This document shows positions 21,326-27,807 of a DNA stretch of 28,868 nt, piece by piece. The stretch spans positions 1 through 28,868 of the forward strand of contig JASEIA010000004.1 of assembly GCA_030018575.1 (NCBI GenBank). The letters are read 5' to 3'. Position numbers and translations under genes: made by a program. Positions within the stretch are counted from its first letter, which is position 1. The number at the start of each line of letters is the position of its first letter. The DNA is from Nanobdellota archaeon. GTDB lineage: Archaea; Nanobdellota; Nanobdellia; SCGC-AAA011-G17; GW2011-AR17. The notes under the pieces were generated by a model, which made no database searches, had not been told where the DNA came from, and saw only the letters and a list, made by a program, of their open reading frames with translations.

Positions 21326-21500
21326 GGAAGACATTTTTATTCTTCCGTCGTCAAATCTCTGCAGAGATTTGACGGGGCAATCGGGACTTTGTCCCGGTGT
21401 ATTCGGAAATCGTAAATTTCCGGTTATCCGAGAGCCTTGGCTCTCGAATACACCGAAAGCTAATGGCTTTCGCGTGTTCCAAAAACCCCGCTTGGTTTTT
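21326..21500. repeat. Hairpin array B (seven consecutive hairpins)
   Basis: Perfect stems in series. GGAAGA 21326-21331 pairs with 21341-21346. CGTCAAATCTC 21349-21359 pairs with 21364-21374 (loop TGCA). CGGGAC 21382-21387 pairs with 21391-21396. CGGAAAT 21404-21410 pairs with 21416-21422. CGAGAGCC 21429-21436 pairs with 21439-21446. CGAAAGC 21454-21460 pairs with 21466-21472. AAAAACC 21481-21487 pairs with 21494-21500. Stems four and five sit inside an outer GTGTATTCG (21397-21405) / CGAATACAC (21445-21453). CCGTCGTCAAA at 21345 recurs at 21506. The frame matches array A (1232-1288). The 81-codon frame across it is judged non-coding. Confidence 0.8.
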
Positions 21501-21547
21501 AAGAACCGTCGTCAAAGCTGTGGAAGGATTTTGAAGAAAAATAAGTC

Positions 21548-21618
21548 AGGGGTTGAAGCCGAAGCTTAGTGCCAGATTTGTGCTCAACCTGAAGGCTGAG
21601 GTCCACTGGGCAACCCCT
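21548..21618. other. Stem-enclosed segment beside the IS66 end
   Basis: AGGGGTTG (21548-21555) pairs perfectly with CAACCCCT (21611-21618). Inside, TGCCAG and CTGGGCA pair with one bulge, and CTCA-CC/GG-TGAG forms a further small hairpin. This could be a structured RNA or the remains of an older element end. No gene is present in 21212-21662 apart from the micro-ORF start. Confidence 0.4.
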
Positions 21619-21670
21619 AAGTTTTAAGGGTGTAAGCCCCTATATAAATTTATCTAAGGGGTGTAATTGT

Positions 21671-23047
21671 TCAGGTTCTTGAAGTTAAGATTTGTTTAAG
21701 ACCCGGGAAAATAGGTTTATCTTGATGTTTAAGGGTTTCTACTACTGAATAAAGGACTGCAATGCTATTTGCCCCTGCAACGCTTCTTGAGCCGTTGCTG
21801 GTCTTTCTATGCATGACAAGCTTTCTTAATTTTCGTTCGCTAATATTATTTGTTGGATCTACATCTGGGTTGGTAACAAAAATAAAAAGACCATGCAGAT
21901 CTCGCACTGCGAGATTTTTCACCCACTTGCGGACTGTTGAATGTTTATATCTTTTCTTTGTAAGTGCTATGATTCTTCCCTCGAGTTTCTTGACTTGCGC
22001 TTCTGTTCCTTGATGTTCCAAGCTTTTCGCGTCTGCGAAAATCAGTTTGAGCTTTTTATGGATGTATTTTCCTTCTCTTCCAAAGTTTTTAGCAAGACCT
22101 CGAGAATCATCAAGGATGTGCGGCCAGCAAAACTGTAAAGTAAATCCTGCTTTTTTTGCTAAACATCTGTTTGTGGAACTTCTATCTACAACAAGAACAT
22201 TTCCTTGTTGTTTCTTTCCAAAAAGTTTGAGTGGAATTTCGGCTTTTCCTCTTCTTGTGATTTTATACAACACAACTCCCACTGTGATGAATACCCAAGC
22301 AGTATAGTTTTTGGCTTCGGTTCTCCAGCTTGTTGTGTCAGTATATTTGACTTTGGCAATTTTGAGAATATGCTCAAGATTTTTGTAGTATGGACCGAAC
22401 GCGCGCGCAAGCTGATAACCAATGAGTATGATTTCTCCCTGGCTAATGTGAATACCAAAAACAGTTTGGAGGAATTCTTGAATTTTATTTACTGGAAGAC
22501 GCATTCCTATGCGCAGGTACATAATGAAGAGCATAAAATTTAAACCCAACCTGGCATGGGGAAGAACATTTGGCACTTCAGGCTCTATGATTTTCTTACA
22601 CTTCTTGCAGTATTTTCTATGGATGTTATATCGAGTAGTTTTTATTTTTGCAACAAAGTATATATCAGTAACGTAACGTGAGCGTACTTCCTGAACTTCG
22701 TCAGAAAGTTTTTCTCCGCATAAATGGCAGTGTTTTTCTTTGAGCTCTTTGATGTGGTCTATTCTTTCTGGAATTCTTCTCGTATAAGCTTTATGACCTT
22801 TTTGTGCCCCCCGTCCCTTCTTTTTTACAGCGAGATTTGGTTTGAGGTGCATTGCCTTCTTAAGTTCATCTACTGTTCCTGCATGCTTGAGTTTGAATTC
22901 CTCAAACTCCTTCTCAATCTTGTGTTTTTCATCTTCAATCTTGTGTTTTTCATATTCAATCTTGTGTTTCTCTTGCTTTAATTTTCTGTTCTCTTCTTTT
23001 AACTGCCGATTTTCTTTCTTTAATAGTTCTATTTCTTTTTCATTCAT
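21671..23047 (-). CDS. IS66-family DDE transposase
   Basis: A 458-aa transposase of apparently full length. The N-terminal coiled coil (1-50) holds three near-identical heptads (KHKIE-E, from a 21-bp tandem repeat near 22914-22975). A zinc-finger-like segment has HCHLCGEKL and YCKKCKK (about 106-150), followed by the VLPHARLGLNF helix region. The DDE core is recognisable: first Asp in YTDTTSW (about 233-239), second in VVDRSSTNR with the FCWPHILDD block, and Glu in the NNISERKLR motif (about 405). It starts in an ATGA overlap with the DUF2080 stop, so translation is coupled. The stop lies within 10 nt of the left terminal repeat. Nothing suggests inactivation. Confidence 0.92.
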   Translation of the reverse strand: MNEKEIELLKKENRQLKEENRKLKQEKHKIEYEKHKIEDEKHKIEKEFEEFKLKHAGTVDELKKAMHLKPNLAVKKKGRGAQKGHKAYTRRIPERIDHIKELKEKHCHLCGEKLSDEVQEVRSRYVTDIYFVAKIKTTRYNIHRKYCKKCKKIIEPEVPNVLPHARLGLNFMLFIMYLRIGMRLPVNKIQEFLQTVFGIHISQGEIILIGYQLARAFGPYYKNLEHILKIAKVKYTDTTSWRTEAKNYTAWVFITVGVVLYKITRRGKAEIPLKLFGKKQQGNVLVVDRSSTNRCLAKKAGFTLQFCWPHILDDSRGLAKNFGREGKYIHKKLKLIFADAKSLEHQGTEAQVKKLEGRIIALTKKRYKHSTVRKWVKNLAVRDLHGLFIFVTNPDVDPTNNISERKLRKLVMHRKTSNGSRSVAGANSIAVLYSVVETLKHQDKPIFPGLKQILTSRT

Positions 23048-23184
23048 GGTTCAATAAGGACTACACGAACTTTTTTTCCCAACCAAGATTTTGGGACGTA
23101 AATTCGTGCGCTATTTCCTCCTTTTTTAGGAACTTTCTCAATTACTCCATACCCCTCCATTTTTACCTGAATTGGCTTTGCCAT
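23044..23184 (-). CDS. DUF2080-family transposase-associated small protein
   Basis: A 46-aa basic protein: MAKPIQVKMEGYGVIEK, then GGNSARIYVPKSWLGKK and VRVVLIEP at the end. This matches the pattern of DUF2080 proteins (KVxxxGNSxxIxVPKxWxGKxVxV), small AbrB-like proteins encoded next to archaeal transposases. It probably binds DNA and may regulate or assist transposition; the exact role is not known to me. Its stop overlaps the transposase start (ATGA). A palindrome sits just upstream of its ATG, between the start and the TATA box, suggesting autorepression. Confidence 0.85.
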   Translation of the reverse strand: MAKPIQVKMEGYGVIEKVPKKGGNSARIYVPKSWLGKKVRVVLIEP

Positions 23185-23185
23185 T

Positions 23186-23215
23186 GTAGTTATAATGTAA
23201 CTACAAGTATAAAAG
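23186..23215 (-). promoter_or_regulatory. IS66 promoter with palindromic operator
   Basis: On the minus strand CTTTTATAC (about 23207-23215) is the TATA box, about 27 nt before the DUF2080 ATG. Between them lies a perfect palindrome, GTAGTTA (23186-23192) and TAACTAC (23198-23204), spacer 5 nt. It covers the predicted transcription start, an ideal repressor site. The DUF2080 protein is a natural candidate ligand (inference). Confidence 0.6.
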
Positions 23216-23283
23216 CATTTCGATACTCCAGAATATACATCAAAAATGCTTCAGAAAGCTGAACAATTACTTATAAACAAAAC

Positions 23284-23292
23284 TTATATAAA
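23284..23292 (+). promoter_or_regulatory. TATA box for glyS
   Basis: TTATATAAA is centred about 29 nt before the ATG at 23317. The mRNA should be leaderless or nearly so. Confidence 0.6.
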
Positions 23293-23316
23293 CACCTATA
23301 AACTCCATTCTTACCT

Positions 23317-24927
23317 ATGGGAGATAAGCCTTCAAATCCAAAAGGAACAAATAAAACAGAAATAATAATGACAATAGCCTCAAAAAGAGGCTTCTTCTAT
23401 CCCTCAGCTGAGATATACGGGGCAAAAGCAGGCTTCTGGACTTACGGCCATTTAGGCACAAGGCTAAAGCAAAGCTGGGAAAGCCTCTGGAGAAACTACT
23501 TTTTAGGCTTGTCCAAATCATACTTCGAGATAGACGACTGCAACATAATGCCAAAGAAAGTCTTTGAAGGCTCAGGACACTTGGCACATTTCAATGACCC
23601 GCTGACAGAGTGCGAAAAATGCCACTTCAGGTTCAGGGCAGACCAGCTGATAGAGGATGCAACGCACACAAATGTCGGCGGGGTGTCTGCAGAAGACATG
23701 ACTAAAATATTAGATGACAACAAGCTCTTATGCCCAAGGTGCGCCTCAAAGCTCCTGCCTGTCAAATGGTTCAACATGATGTTTGAGATGAAAGTGGGCG
23801 CAACAGGCGAAGACATTATGTATTTACGCCCGGAAAGCGCACAAAGCCCATACTTAGCATTCAAGAGAGAATTCGAAGCCTTAAGAAAGAAAATCCCGTT
23901 CGGCTTGGCAGTTATAGGAAAAGCTTACAGGAATGAAATATCCCCAAGGCAGGGTTTCTTCAGATTAAGGGAATTCACGCAGGCAGAGCTGCAAATCTTC
24001 TTTGACCCTGACAAAATCAATGAAGCAGAGAACTGGGACTTTGTAAAAGCTTACAAATTAAGGCTGTGCCTTGCAAAAGACGCAAAAGAGGGAAAAATCA
24101 ATGAAATAACCTGCGAGGAAGCAAACAAGGAATTAAAGATTCCAAAGCTCTGCGCATACAACATGGCAAAAGTCCAGCAGTTCTACTTAAGCAAAATGGG
24201 AATACCTGAAGAAAAGTTCCGCTTCAGGGAATTGGACGAGAAAGAGCGCGCCTTTTACAACAAGCTGCACTTTGACATTGAATTAAACATGGATACATTG
24301 GGAGGCTTTAAGGAAGTGGCTGGAGTGCATTACAGGACAAACCATGATTTGGGAGGGCATCAGGAGCATTCAAAGGAAAAGCTGGAAGTAGTGATTGGAG
24401 ACAAAAGATTCATACCGCATGTATTGGAGCTTAGCTTTGGAGTTGACAGGGATGTGTGGGCATTGATGGATGTTTTCTTTAAGGAGGAAACAGAAAGGAC
24501 ATTGTTCGCATTCCCTGCTGGCATTGCTCCAGTAACAGTCGCAGTATACCCTTTGGTTAATAAAGACAATATACCGGAGTATTCAACAGAAATATATGAG
24601 AGATTAGGAAAGGAATTCAGGGTGTTCTTTGACGACTCTGCAAGCATTGGAAGGAGATACAGAAGGCAGGACGAGATAGGGACGCCTTATGGAATAACAA
24701 TTGACTATGACTCATTGAATGACAACACAGTCACGCTAAGGGACAGGGATTCAATGAAGCAGGTGAGGGTAAAGGTGGATGACTTAATCCAAACGCTGAA
24801 GAAAGTCATTGCAGGGGAGCTTGCGTTTGAGAAAGCTGGAACTCCCGTTGTAGCGAAAGCGCCTGAGAAGGAAGAGAAAGAAAAAGCTTATAAACCACAT
24901 CTGCCTTTAAATAAACATGAAAAATGA
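23317..24927 (+). CDS. glyS: Glycyl-tRNA synthetase (archaeal/eukaryotic alpha2 type)
   Basis: A 536-aa class II synthetase that charges tRNA-Gly. N-terminal motif-1 region: KRGFFYPSAEIYGAKAGFWTYGHLG. A zinc-finger pair follows, CEKCHFRFRADQ and CPRCASKL (about 99-150). Motif 2 is GKAYRNEISPRQGFFRLREFTQAE (about 207-230). ELSFGVDRDVWALMD is motif 3 (about 368-382). Next comes the anticodon-binding domain starting at FPAGIAPVTVAVYPL and ending in TLRDRDSMKQVRV. The last 30 residues are a Lys/Glu-rich extension (EKEEKEKAYKPHLPLNKHEK) not required by the family. The 3' end overlaps the start of the broken RelE-like gene by 11 nt. Confidence 0.95.
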   Translation: MGDKPSNPKGTNKTEIIMTIASKRGFFYPSAEIYGAKAGFWTYGHLGTRLKQSWESLWRNYFLGLSKSYFEIDDCNIMPKKVFEGSGHLAHFNDPLTECEKCHFRFRADQLIEDATHTNVGGVSAEDMTKILDDNKLLCPRCASKLLPVKWFNMMFEMKVGATGEDIMYLRPESAQSPYLAFKREFEALRKKIPFGLAVIGKAYRNEISPRQGFFRLREFTQAELQIFFDPDKINEAENWDFVKAYKLRLCLAKDAKEGKINEITCEEANKELKIPKLCAYNMAKVQQFYLSKMGIPEEKFRFRELDEKERAFYNKLHFDIELNMDTLGGFKEVAGVHYRTNHDLGGHQEHSKEKLEVVIGDKRFIPHVLELSFGVDRDVWALMDVFFKEETERTLFAFPAGIAPVTVAVYPLVNKDNIPEYSTEIYERLGKEFRVFFDDSASIGRRYRRQDEIGTPYGITIDYDSLNDNTVTLRDRDSMKQVRVKVDDLIQTLKKVIAGELAFEKAGTPVVAKAPEKEEKEKAYKPHLPLNKHEK

Positions 24928-25219
24928 AAAGCTATTAAAGGAACTTTCAAGGATAGTAAGAACGCAGAAATTCCATTCTCTTGACAAAGTATTGCAAAGA
25001 AGATAAGAAGGCTTGAAGCAAACCCGGATAAGCAAGGCAAGCATTTAGGAGACGGCTTTTTTGAGCTTAAACAACTGAAATTCCGCATATTCTGATTATA
25101 CTATAATTGCAGGAGAAGTTCTTATTGAAACGATATTATATGAAGGCAAGGTATTTGTGCCAAGAATAGGCGGCAAGCATTCGCAGCGCAATGATATTAA
25201 AAGCCTTAAGCATCGCTAA
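24917..25219 (+). pseudogene. Broken RelE/ParE-family toxin
   Basis: The three reading frames together give a RelE-like protein. Frame 1 (24917 on): MKNEKLLKELSRIV...KVLQ. Frame 2: KIRRLEANPDKQGKHLGDGF, then FELKQLKFRI. Frame 3: IAGEVLIETILYEGKVFVPRI and GGKHSQRNDIKSLKHR, ending TAA at 25217. The LEANP--GKHL-----ELK--KFRI then ..IG-KHSQRND order is typical of the RelE/ParE toxin fold (KLRKKLEKI..NP...L..YWELR.GKYRVIY). At least two frameshifts are needed, so it is a pseudogene unless sequencing errors are to blame. No antitoxin gene is adjacent. Its start is nested in the glyS 3' end. Confidence 0.7.
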
Positions 25220-26224
25220 TCACTCAAGCGCCTTTCTCAGCTTTTCTATTTTAACCATTAAAGCACTAAACTCTTCAGGAGGCAGCTGCTGATGAGCGTC
25301 AGATAATGCTTTTCTCCTGTCAGGATGCACTTCTATCAAAAGCCCGTCAGTGCCTGCAGCAACAGAAGCAAGGCTCATTGGCCCTACTAAATCCAAAACA
25401 CCTGTTGCATGGCTCGGGTCCACTATAATTGGAAGATGCGACTCTCTTTTCACAATTCTGACTGCAGTTAAATCCAGCGTGTTTCTGCAGGATGTTTCAA
25501 AAGTCCTTATGCCTCTTTCGCATAAAACAACATTCGGGTTGCCGTTAGAAACAATGTATTCAGCGCTTGACAGCAGTTCTTCTATTGTGGCTGACATGCC
25601 TCTTTTCAAAAGCACTGGCTTTTTCACTGTTCCAAGCTCTTTCAACAGCGCAGTATTGCCCATGTTTCTTGCGCCCACCTGATACATATCAATGTTATAT
25701 TTCTCAAAAAGCTCCAGATCCCTTGTATCTAAAATTTCCGTAACAATAGGCAAATGAAACATATCCCTTGCCCTGGCCAAAAGCTCCAGCCCTTCCTCTC
25801 CAAGCCCCTGGAAGTCATATGTGCATGTCCTTGGCTTGAAAGCTCCGCCTCTTAAGAGAGAAGCGCCTGCTTTCTTCACCGCCTCTGCAGCTGCAAACAG
25901 CTGCTCTTCACTCTCAACAGCGCAGGGTCCTGCGATTACTGCAAAATATCCGCTGCCTATCTTCACTCCTGAAACATCAATGGCAGAATCAGAAGGATGG
26001 AAATCACGCGAAACAAGCTTGTATCTTTTGGAAACTCTTGTTACTGACTCAACCCCGTCAACCATAAAGTAGCCTGTTTCAATGCCTTTTGTATCGCCTC
26101 TTAAGCCTATAACTGTCTTTGAAGTGCCCTTGTCAATGTTAGGCTCAAGCCCCTTGCCCTTTATCCTGTCAATTAGAGACGTGTACTGTTCCTGAGTAAT
26201 GTCTCCTTTTAGTGTTACTATCAT
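25220..26224 (-). CDS. aroF: 3-deoxy-7-phosphoheptulonate (DAHP) synthase, type I-beta
   Basis: A 334-aa enzyme for the first step of the shikimate pathway (PEP + erythrose-4-phosphate to DAHP). N-terminal ferredoxin-like/ACT-like regulatory domain (1-70, MIVTLKGDITQEQYTSLIDR). The (beta/alpha)8 barrel carries AGPCAVES (metal Cys, about 97-104), GGAFKPRTCTYDFQGLGEEG, LLKRGMSATIEE, CERGIRTFE and IVDPSHATG. The N-terminal domain is the form that gives Phe/Tyr feedback in characterised type I-beta enzymes. It is divergent from aroQ-tyrA, forming an aromatic amino acid cluster. TATA box 29 nt upstream on the minus strand. Its stop abuts the RelE pseudogene. Confidence 0.93.
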   Translation of the reverse strand: MIVTLKGDITQEQYTSLIDRIKGKGLEPNIDKGTSKTVIGLRGDTKGIETGYFMVDGVESVTRVSKRYKLVSRDFHPSDSAIDVSGVKIGSGYFAVIAGPCAVESEEQLFAAAEAVKKAGASLLRGGAFKPRTCTYDFQGLGEEGLELLARARDMFHLPIVTEILDTRDLELFEKYNIDMYQVGARNMGNTALLKELGTVKKPVLLKRGMSATIEELLSSAEYIVSNGNPNVVLCERGIRTFETSCRNTLDLTAVRIVKRESHLPIIVDPSHATGVLDLVGPMSLASVAAGTDGLLIEVHPDRRKALSDAHQQLPPEEFSALMVKIEKLRKALE

Positions 26225-26248
26225 AGCTAAAAGAGGTAAAACAGGTTG

Positions 26249-26257
26249 TTTATAAAA
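26249..26257 (-). promoter_or_regulatory. TATA box for DAHP synthase
   Basis: On the minus strand TTTTATAAA is centred about 29 nt before the ATG at 26224, giving a leaderless or very short leader. Confidence 0.6.
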
Positions 26258-26294
26258 CTATGCATAAAAAGATATTGTTCAAATATCGGCAGAT

Positions 26295-26372
26295 GGTGCC
26301 TTTCTTAAACGATTTTTGCGGTTTGGGCGTAAATGCCCCGTGGAATAGCACCAAGCGCAAGAACCGCCAAAA
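26295..26372. other. Structured segment in the aroF/aroQ intergenic region
   Basis: TTTTTGCGGTT (26313-26323) pairs with AACCGCCAAAA (26362-26372) at 10 of 11 positions. Inside, GGGC/GCCC (26325-26328 and 26335-26338) forms a hairpin. GGTGC (26295-26299) can pair alternatively with GCACC (26348-26352). Both flanking genes appear leaderless, so this lies outside their mRNAs. It may be an independent small RNA (a weak TATA-like CATAAAAAG lies near 26262) or a DNA regulatory structure. No coding frame is credible. Confidence 0.4.
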
Positions 26373-26414
26373 GTAGGATATGCCGAAGTTTGAAGAGAAC
26401 CGCATAAAAAGCAA

Positions 26415-26424
26415 TATATTTATA
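26415..26424 (+). promoter_or_regulatory. TATA box for aroQ-tyrA
   Basis: TATATTTATA is centred about 28 nt before the ATG at 26448, predicting a leaderless operon mRNA. Confidence 0.6.
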
Positions 26425-26447
26425 CCTGAACATTAAACTTAATAGGA

Positions 26448-26720
26448 ATGGAGCTAAAACAAGCAAGGGAATACATAGATAATATTGACAAAGAGATAAT
26501 AAAGCTCCTTGCAAGGCGCTTTTCAATTGCAAAAGAAATAGCCAAAATCAAGAAAGAGCAAAGCCTTCCAATACAAAACAATGAAAGGGAGGAAGAAGTC
26601 ATAAAAAAAGCCATTGAAAACCTGAAAGAACAAGGATATGATGATGAAGAATTCGCAAGAGGGCTTTTCACAATCATAATGAATAAATCAAAAGAAATCC
26701 AGAAAGAGGCTGTGAAATGA
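26448..26720 (+). CDS. aroQ: Chorismate mutase, AroQ class
   Basis: A 90-aa all-helical monofunctional chorismate mutase (chorismate to prephenate). The AroQ active-site pattern is visible: Arg in LKQAREYIDNIDKEI (Arg7), LLARRFSIAKEIAKIKKE (Arg23/24, Lys near 35) and NNEREEEVIKKAI (Arg-Glu near 47-48). The size fits the single-domain dimeric form. Leaderless start at 26448. It overlaps tyrA by ATGA, so the two are co-translated and channel chorismate toward tyrosine. Confidence 0.92.
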   Translation: MELKQAREYIDNIDKEIIKLLARRFSIAKEIAKIKKEQSLPIQNNEREEEVIKKAIENLKEQGYDDEEFARGLFTIIMNKSKEIQKEAVK

Positions 26721-27532
26721 AAATAGCAATCATCGGCGGAAAAGGCCAGATGGGCTTGATGTTTGCAGAAGCTTTTAAGAAAGAGGGGTGTGAATTAACA
26801 CTCACTGGAAGCAAGAATAATAATCTAGAAGCTGTGAAAGATGCTGATATTGTTATCATAACTGTTCCAATAAGGCAAACAGTGAAAGTTATTGAAGAAA
26901 TAGCGCCTTGCATGAAAGAGGATTCACTCTTAACTGACTTCACTTCAGTCAAGGTAAAGCCAATAGAAGCAATGAAAAAGGCAAAGTGCGGAATACTTGG
27001 CGGGCATCCTTTGTTTGACTCTTCTGTCGGCTTTGAAAACCAAAATTTTATACTCTGCCCAATAAAAGAAAACAAGAATTCAGAATGGTACAGAAAGTTC
27101 CTAAAAAGCTTAAAATTAAATGTTATTGAGATGACTGCTGACGAGCATGACAGGCAGATGGCGGTGATACAGGGGCTTACGCATATTTCAAACATCTCAT
27201 TAGGATATGCTTTAAAGAAAATAGGATATGACTTAAGCAAGGCAGAGAAGCTTTCATCGCCTGTTTACTTGCTGAGATTATACACAGCAGGCAGGATACT
27301 TGCACAGGATGAAAAGCTGTATTCAGACATTGAAATGGAAAACCCTTATTCAAAGGAAACTGCAAGAGCTTACTTAGAGGCTGTTAAAGAGATTGAAAAT
27401 ACTGTTGAAAAAGAGGATAAAACAGCTTTTGAAAGGATATTTCTTGAGTCAAAGCATTACTTTGGCAGCCAATGCAAAAAGGCAATGGAGCTGACGAGCA
27501 AAGTGCTTAATTTCATGGCAAAAAGCAGATAG
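26717..27532 (+). CDS. tyrA: Prephenate dehydrogenase
   Basis: A 271-aa NAD(P)-dependent enzyme converting prephenate to 4-hydroxyphenylpyruvate. N-terminal Rossmann fold with IIGGKGQMG (about 5-13); DFTSVK (about 74-79) and GGHPLFDSS (His97, the catalytic His position of HPMFGP in the family) follow; the C-terminal helical dimerisation domain begins near DEHDRQMAVIQGLTH (about 143-157). The usual Gly-Pro after HPMF is replaced by Asp-Ser. There is no C-terminal ACT domain, so feedback by tyrosine is not indicated in this subunit. It follows aroQ with an ATGA overlap. No TyrB/PheA gene is adjacent. Confidence 0.9.
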   Translation: MKIAIIGGKGQMGLMFAEAFKKEGCELTLTGSKNNNLEAVKDADIVIITVPIRQTVKVIEEIAPCMKEDSLLTDFTSVKVKPIEAMKKAKCGILGGHPLFDSSVGFENQNFILCPIKENKNSEWYRKFLKSLKLNVIEMTADEHDRQMAVIQGLTHISNISLGYALKKIGYDLSKAEKLSSPVYLLRLYTAGRILAQDEKLYSDIEMENPYSKETARAYLEAVKEIENTVEKEDKTAFERIFLESKHYFGSQCKKAMELTSKVLNFMAKSR

Positions 27533-27537
27533 AAAAG

Positions 27538-27546
27538 CTTTTTAAA
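27538..27546 (+). promoter_or_regulatory. TATA box for the ncRNA/tRNA transcript
   Basis: CTTTTTAAA lies just after the tyrA stop. The predicted transcription start is near 27568, well upstream of the tRNA at 27694, implying a transcript with about 125 nt of extra 5' sequence. Confidence 0.5.
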
Positions 27547-27567
27547 TCAGTGAATAACTTGTTTGTG

Positions 27568-27693
27568 TACCCTTAAGGCATGACCGCCAAAGGCGGCTTG
27601 CTGAAAGTGTAACCCCCTGCAAAGTGAAAAGTGCTTGTGGGCTGCGAACGAATGTGAGCATGCCCACTCGGGTTGATAAGAGGAACCCCTTAT
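27568..27693 (+). ncRNA. Candidate structured RNA upstream of tRNA-Ala
   Basis: Hairpins visible: CCGCC/GGCGG (27584-27588, 27592-27596, loop AAA); GTGGGC-TGC (27637-27645) with GCA-T-GCCCAC (27658-27667), nine pairs and one bulge; GGGTT/AACCC (27670-27674, 27684-27688); and a closing stem TAAGG/CCTTA (27574-27578, 27688-27692) that ends just before the tRNA. No open frame explains the region. It does not show the hallmarks I would expect of 5S rRNA, SRP RNA or RNase P RNA. It could be an H/ACA-like guide RNA, a long tRNA leader or a new RNA. Confidence 0.5.
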
Positions 27694-27765
27694 GGGCTCG
27701 TGGTGTAACGGCAACACACACCATTGGCTATGGTGAGAGTGCGGGTTCGACTCCCGCCGAGTCCA
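27694..27765 (+). tRNA. tRNA-Ala (anticodon GGC)
   Basis: A full cloverleaf of 72 nt. The acceptor is GGGCTCG/CGAGTCC with the G3-U70 wobble that marks alanine tRNAs, and A73. The D arm is GTGT/ACAC with GG in the loop, the anticodon stem CACCA/TGGTG with loop TTGGCTA (anticodon 27726-27728), and the T arm GCGGG/CCCGC with TTCGACT. A15-T48 is preserved. Oddities: T at position 37, where a purine is usual, and a D arm unlike the common Ala type. CCA is not encoded. It reads GCC, and GCU by wobble. Confidence 0.88.
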
Positions 27766-27767
27766 TC

Positions 27768-27779
27768 CTTCTTTTTCTA
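27768..27779 (+). terminator. T-rich terminator after tRNA-Ala
   Basis: CTTCTTTTTCTA follows the tRNA by 2 nt. A short T-run of this kind is a typical archaeal tRNA terminator. Confidence 0.5.
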
Positions 27780-27807
27780 ACTTGACGACGCTCTCCTGTT
27801 TTGCCTT

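Larger units (their letters stand above)
21663..23270 (-). mobile_element. IS66-family insertion element (about 1.6 kb)
   Basis: The terminal inverted repeats begin with the IS66 hallmark GTAA. The left end GTAATTGTTCAGGTTCTTGAAG (21663-21684) matches the reverse complement of the right end (23249-23270) at 19 of 22 positions, written here in two parts: GTAATTGTTCAG is identical, and GGTTCTTGAAG versus CTTTCTGAAG-type differs at three sites. The element carries a DUF2080 gene and a full-length transposase in one minus-strand operon. The 8 bp flanking each end (TAAGGGGT and TTATAAAC) do not match, so no target duplication is visible. Confidence 0.85.

Noticed and set aside
21324..21569. 81-codon plus-strand frame across hairpin array B
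   Set aside because: The sequence is explained by consecutive palindromes; the peptide has no recognisable features and no SD.
22914..22975. Three 21-bp tandem repeats, first suspected as a CRISPR or satellite
   Set aside because: They have no spacers and encode the heptad repeats (KHKIE-E) of the transposase coiled coil.
21655..23278. 8-bp target duplication of the IS66 element
   Set aside because: The flanking octamers (TAAGGGGT and TTATAAAC) do not match in either orientation.
26674..27240. 188-codon minus-strand frame
   Set aside because: Antisense to tyrA, which has clear Rossmann and catalytic motifs.
27568..27693. Possibility that this is RNase P RNA, SRP RNA or 5S rRNA
   Set aside because: The conserved cores I would expect (for example the 5S CGAAC..GGAAGU-type loop or the SRP GGAA/GCAG apical region) are not seen, and the region is too short for the first two.
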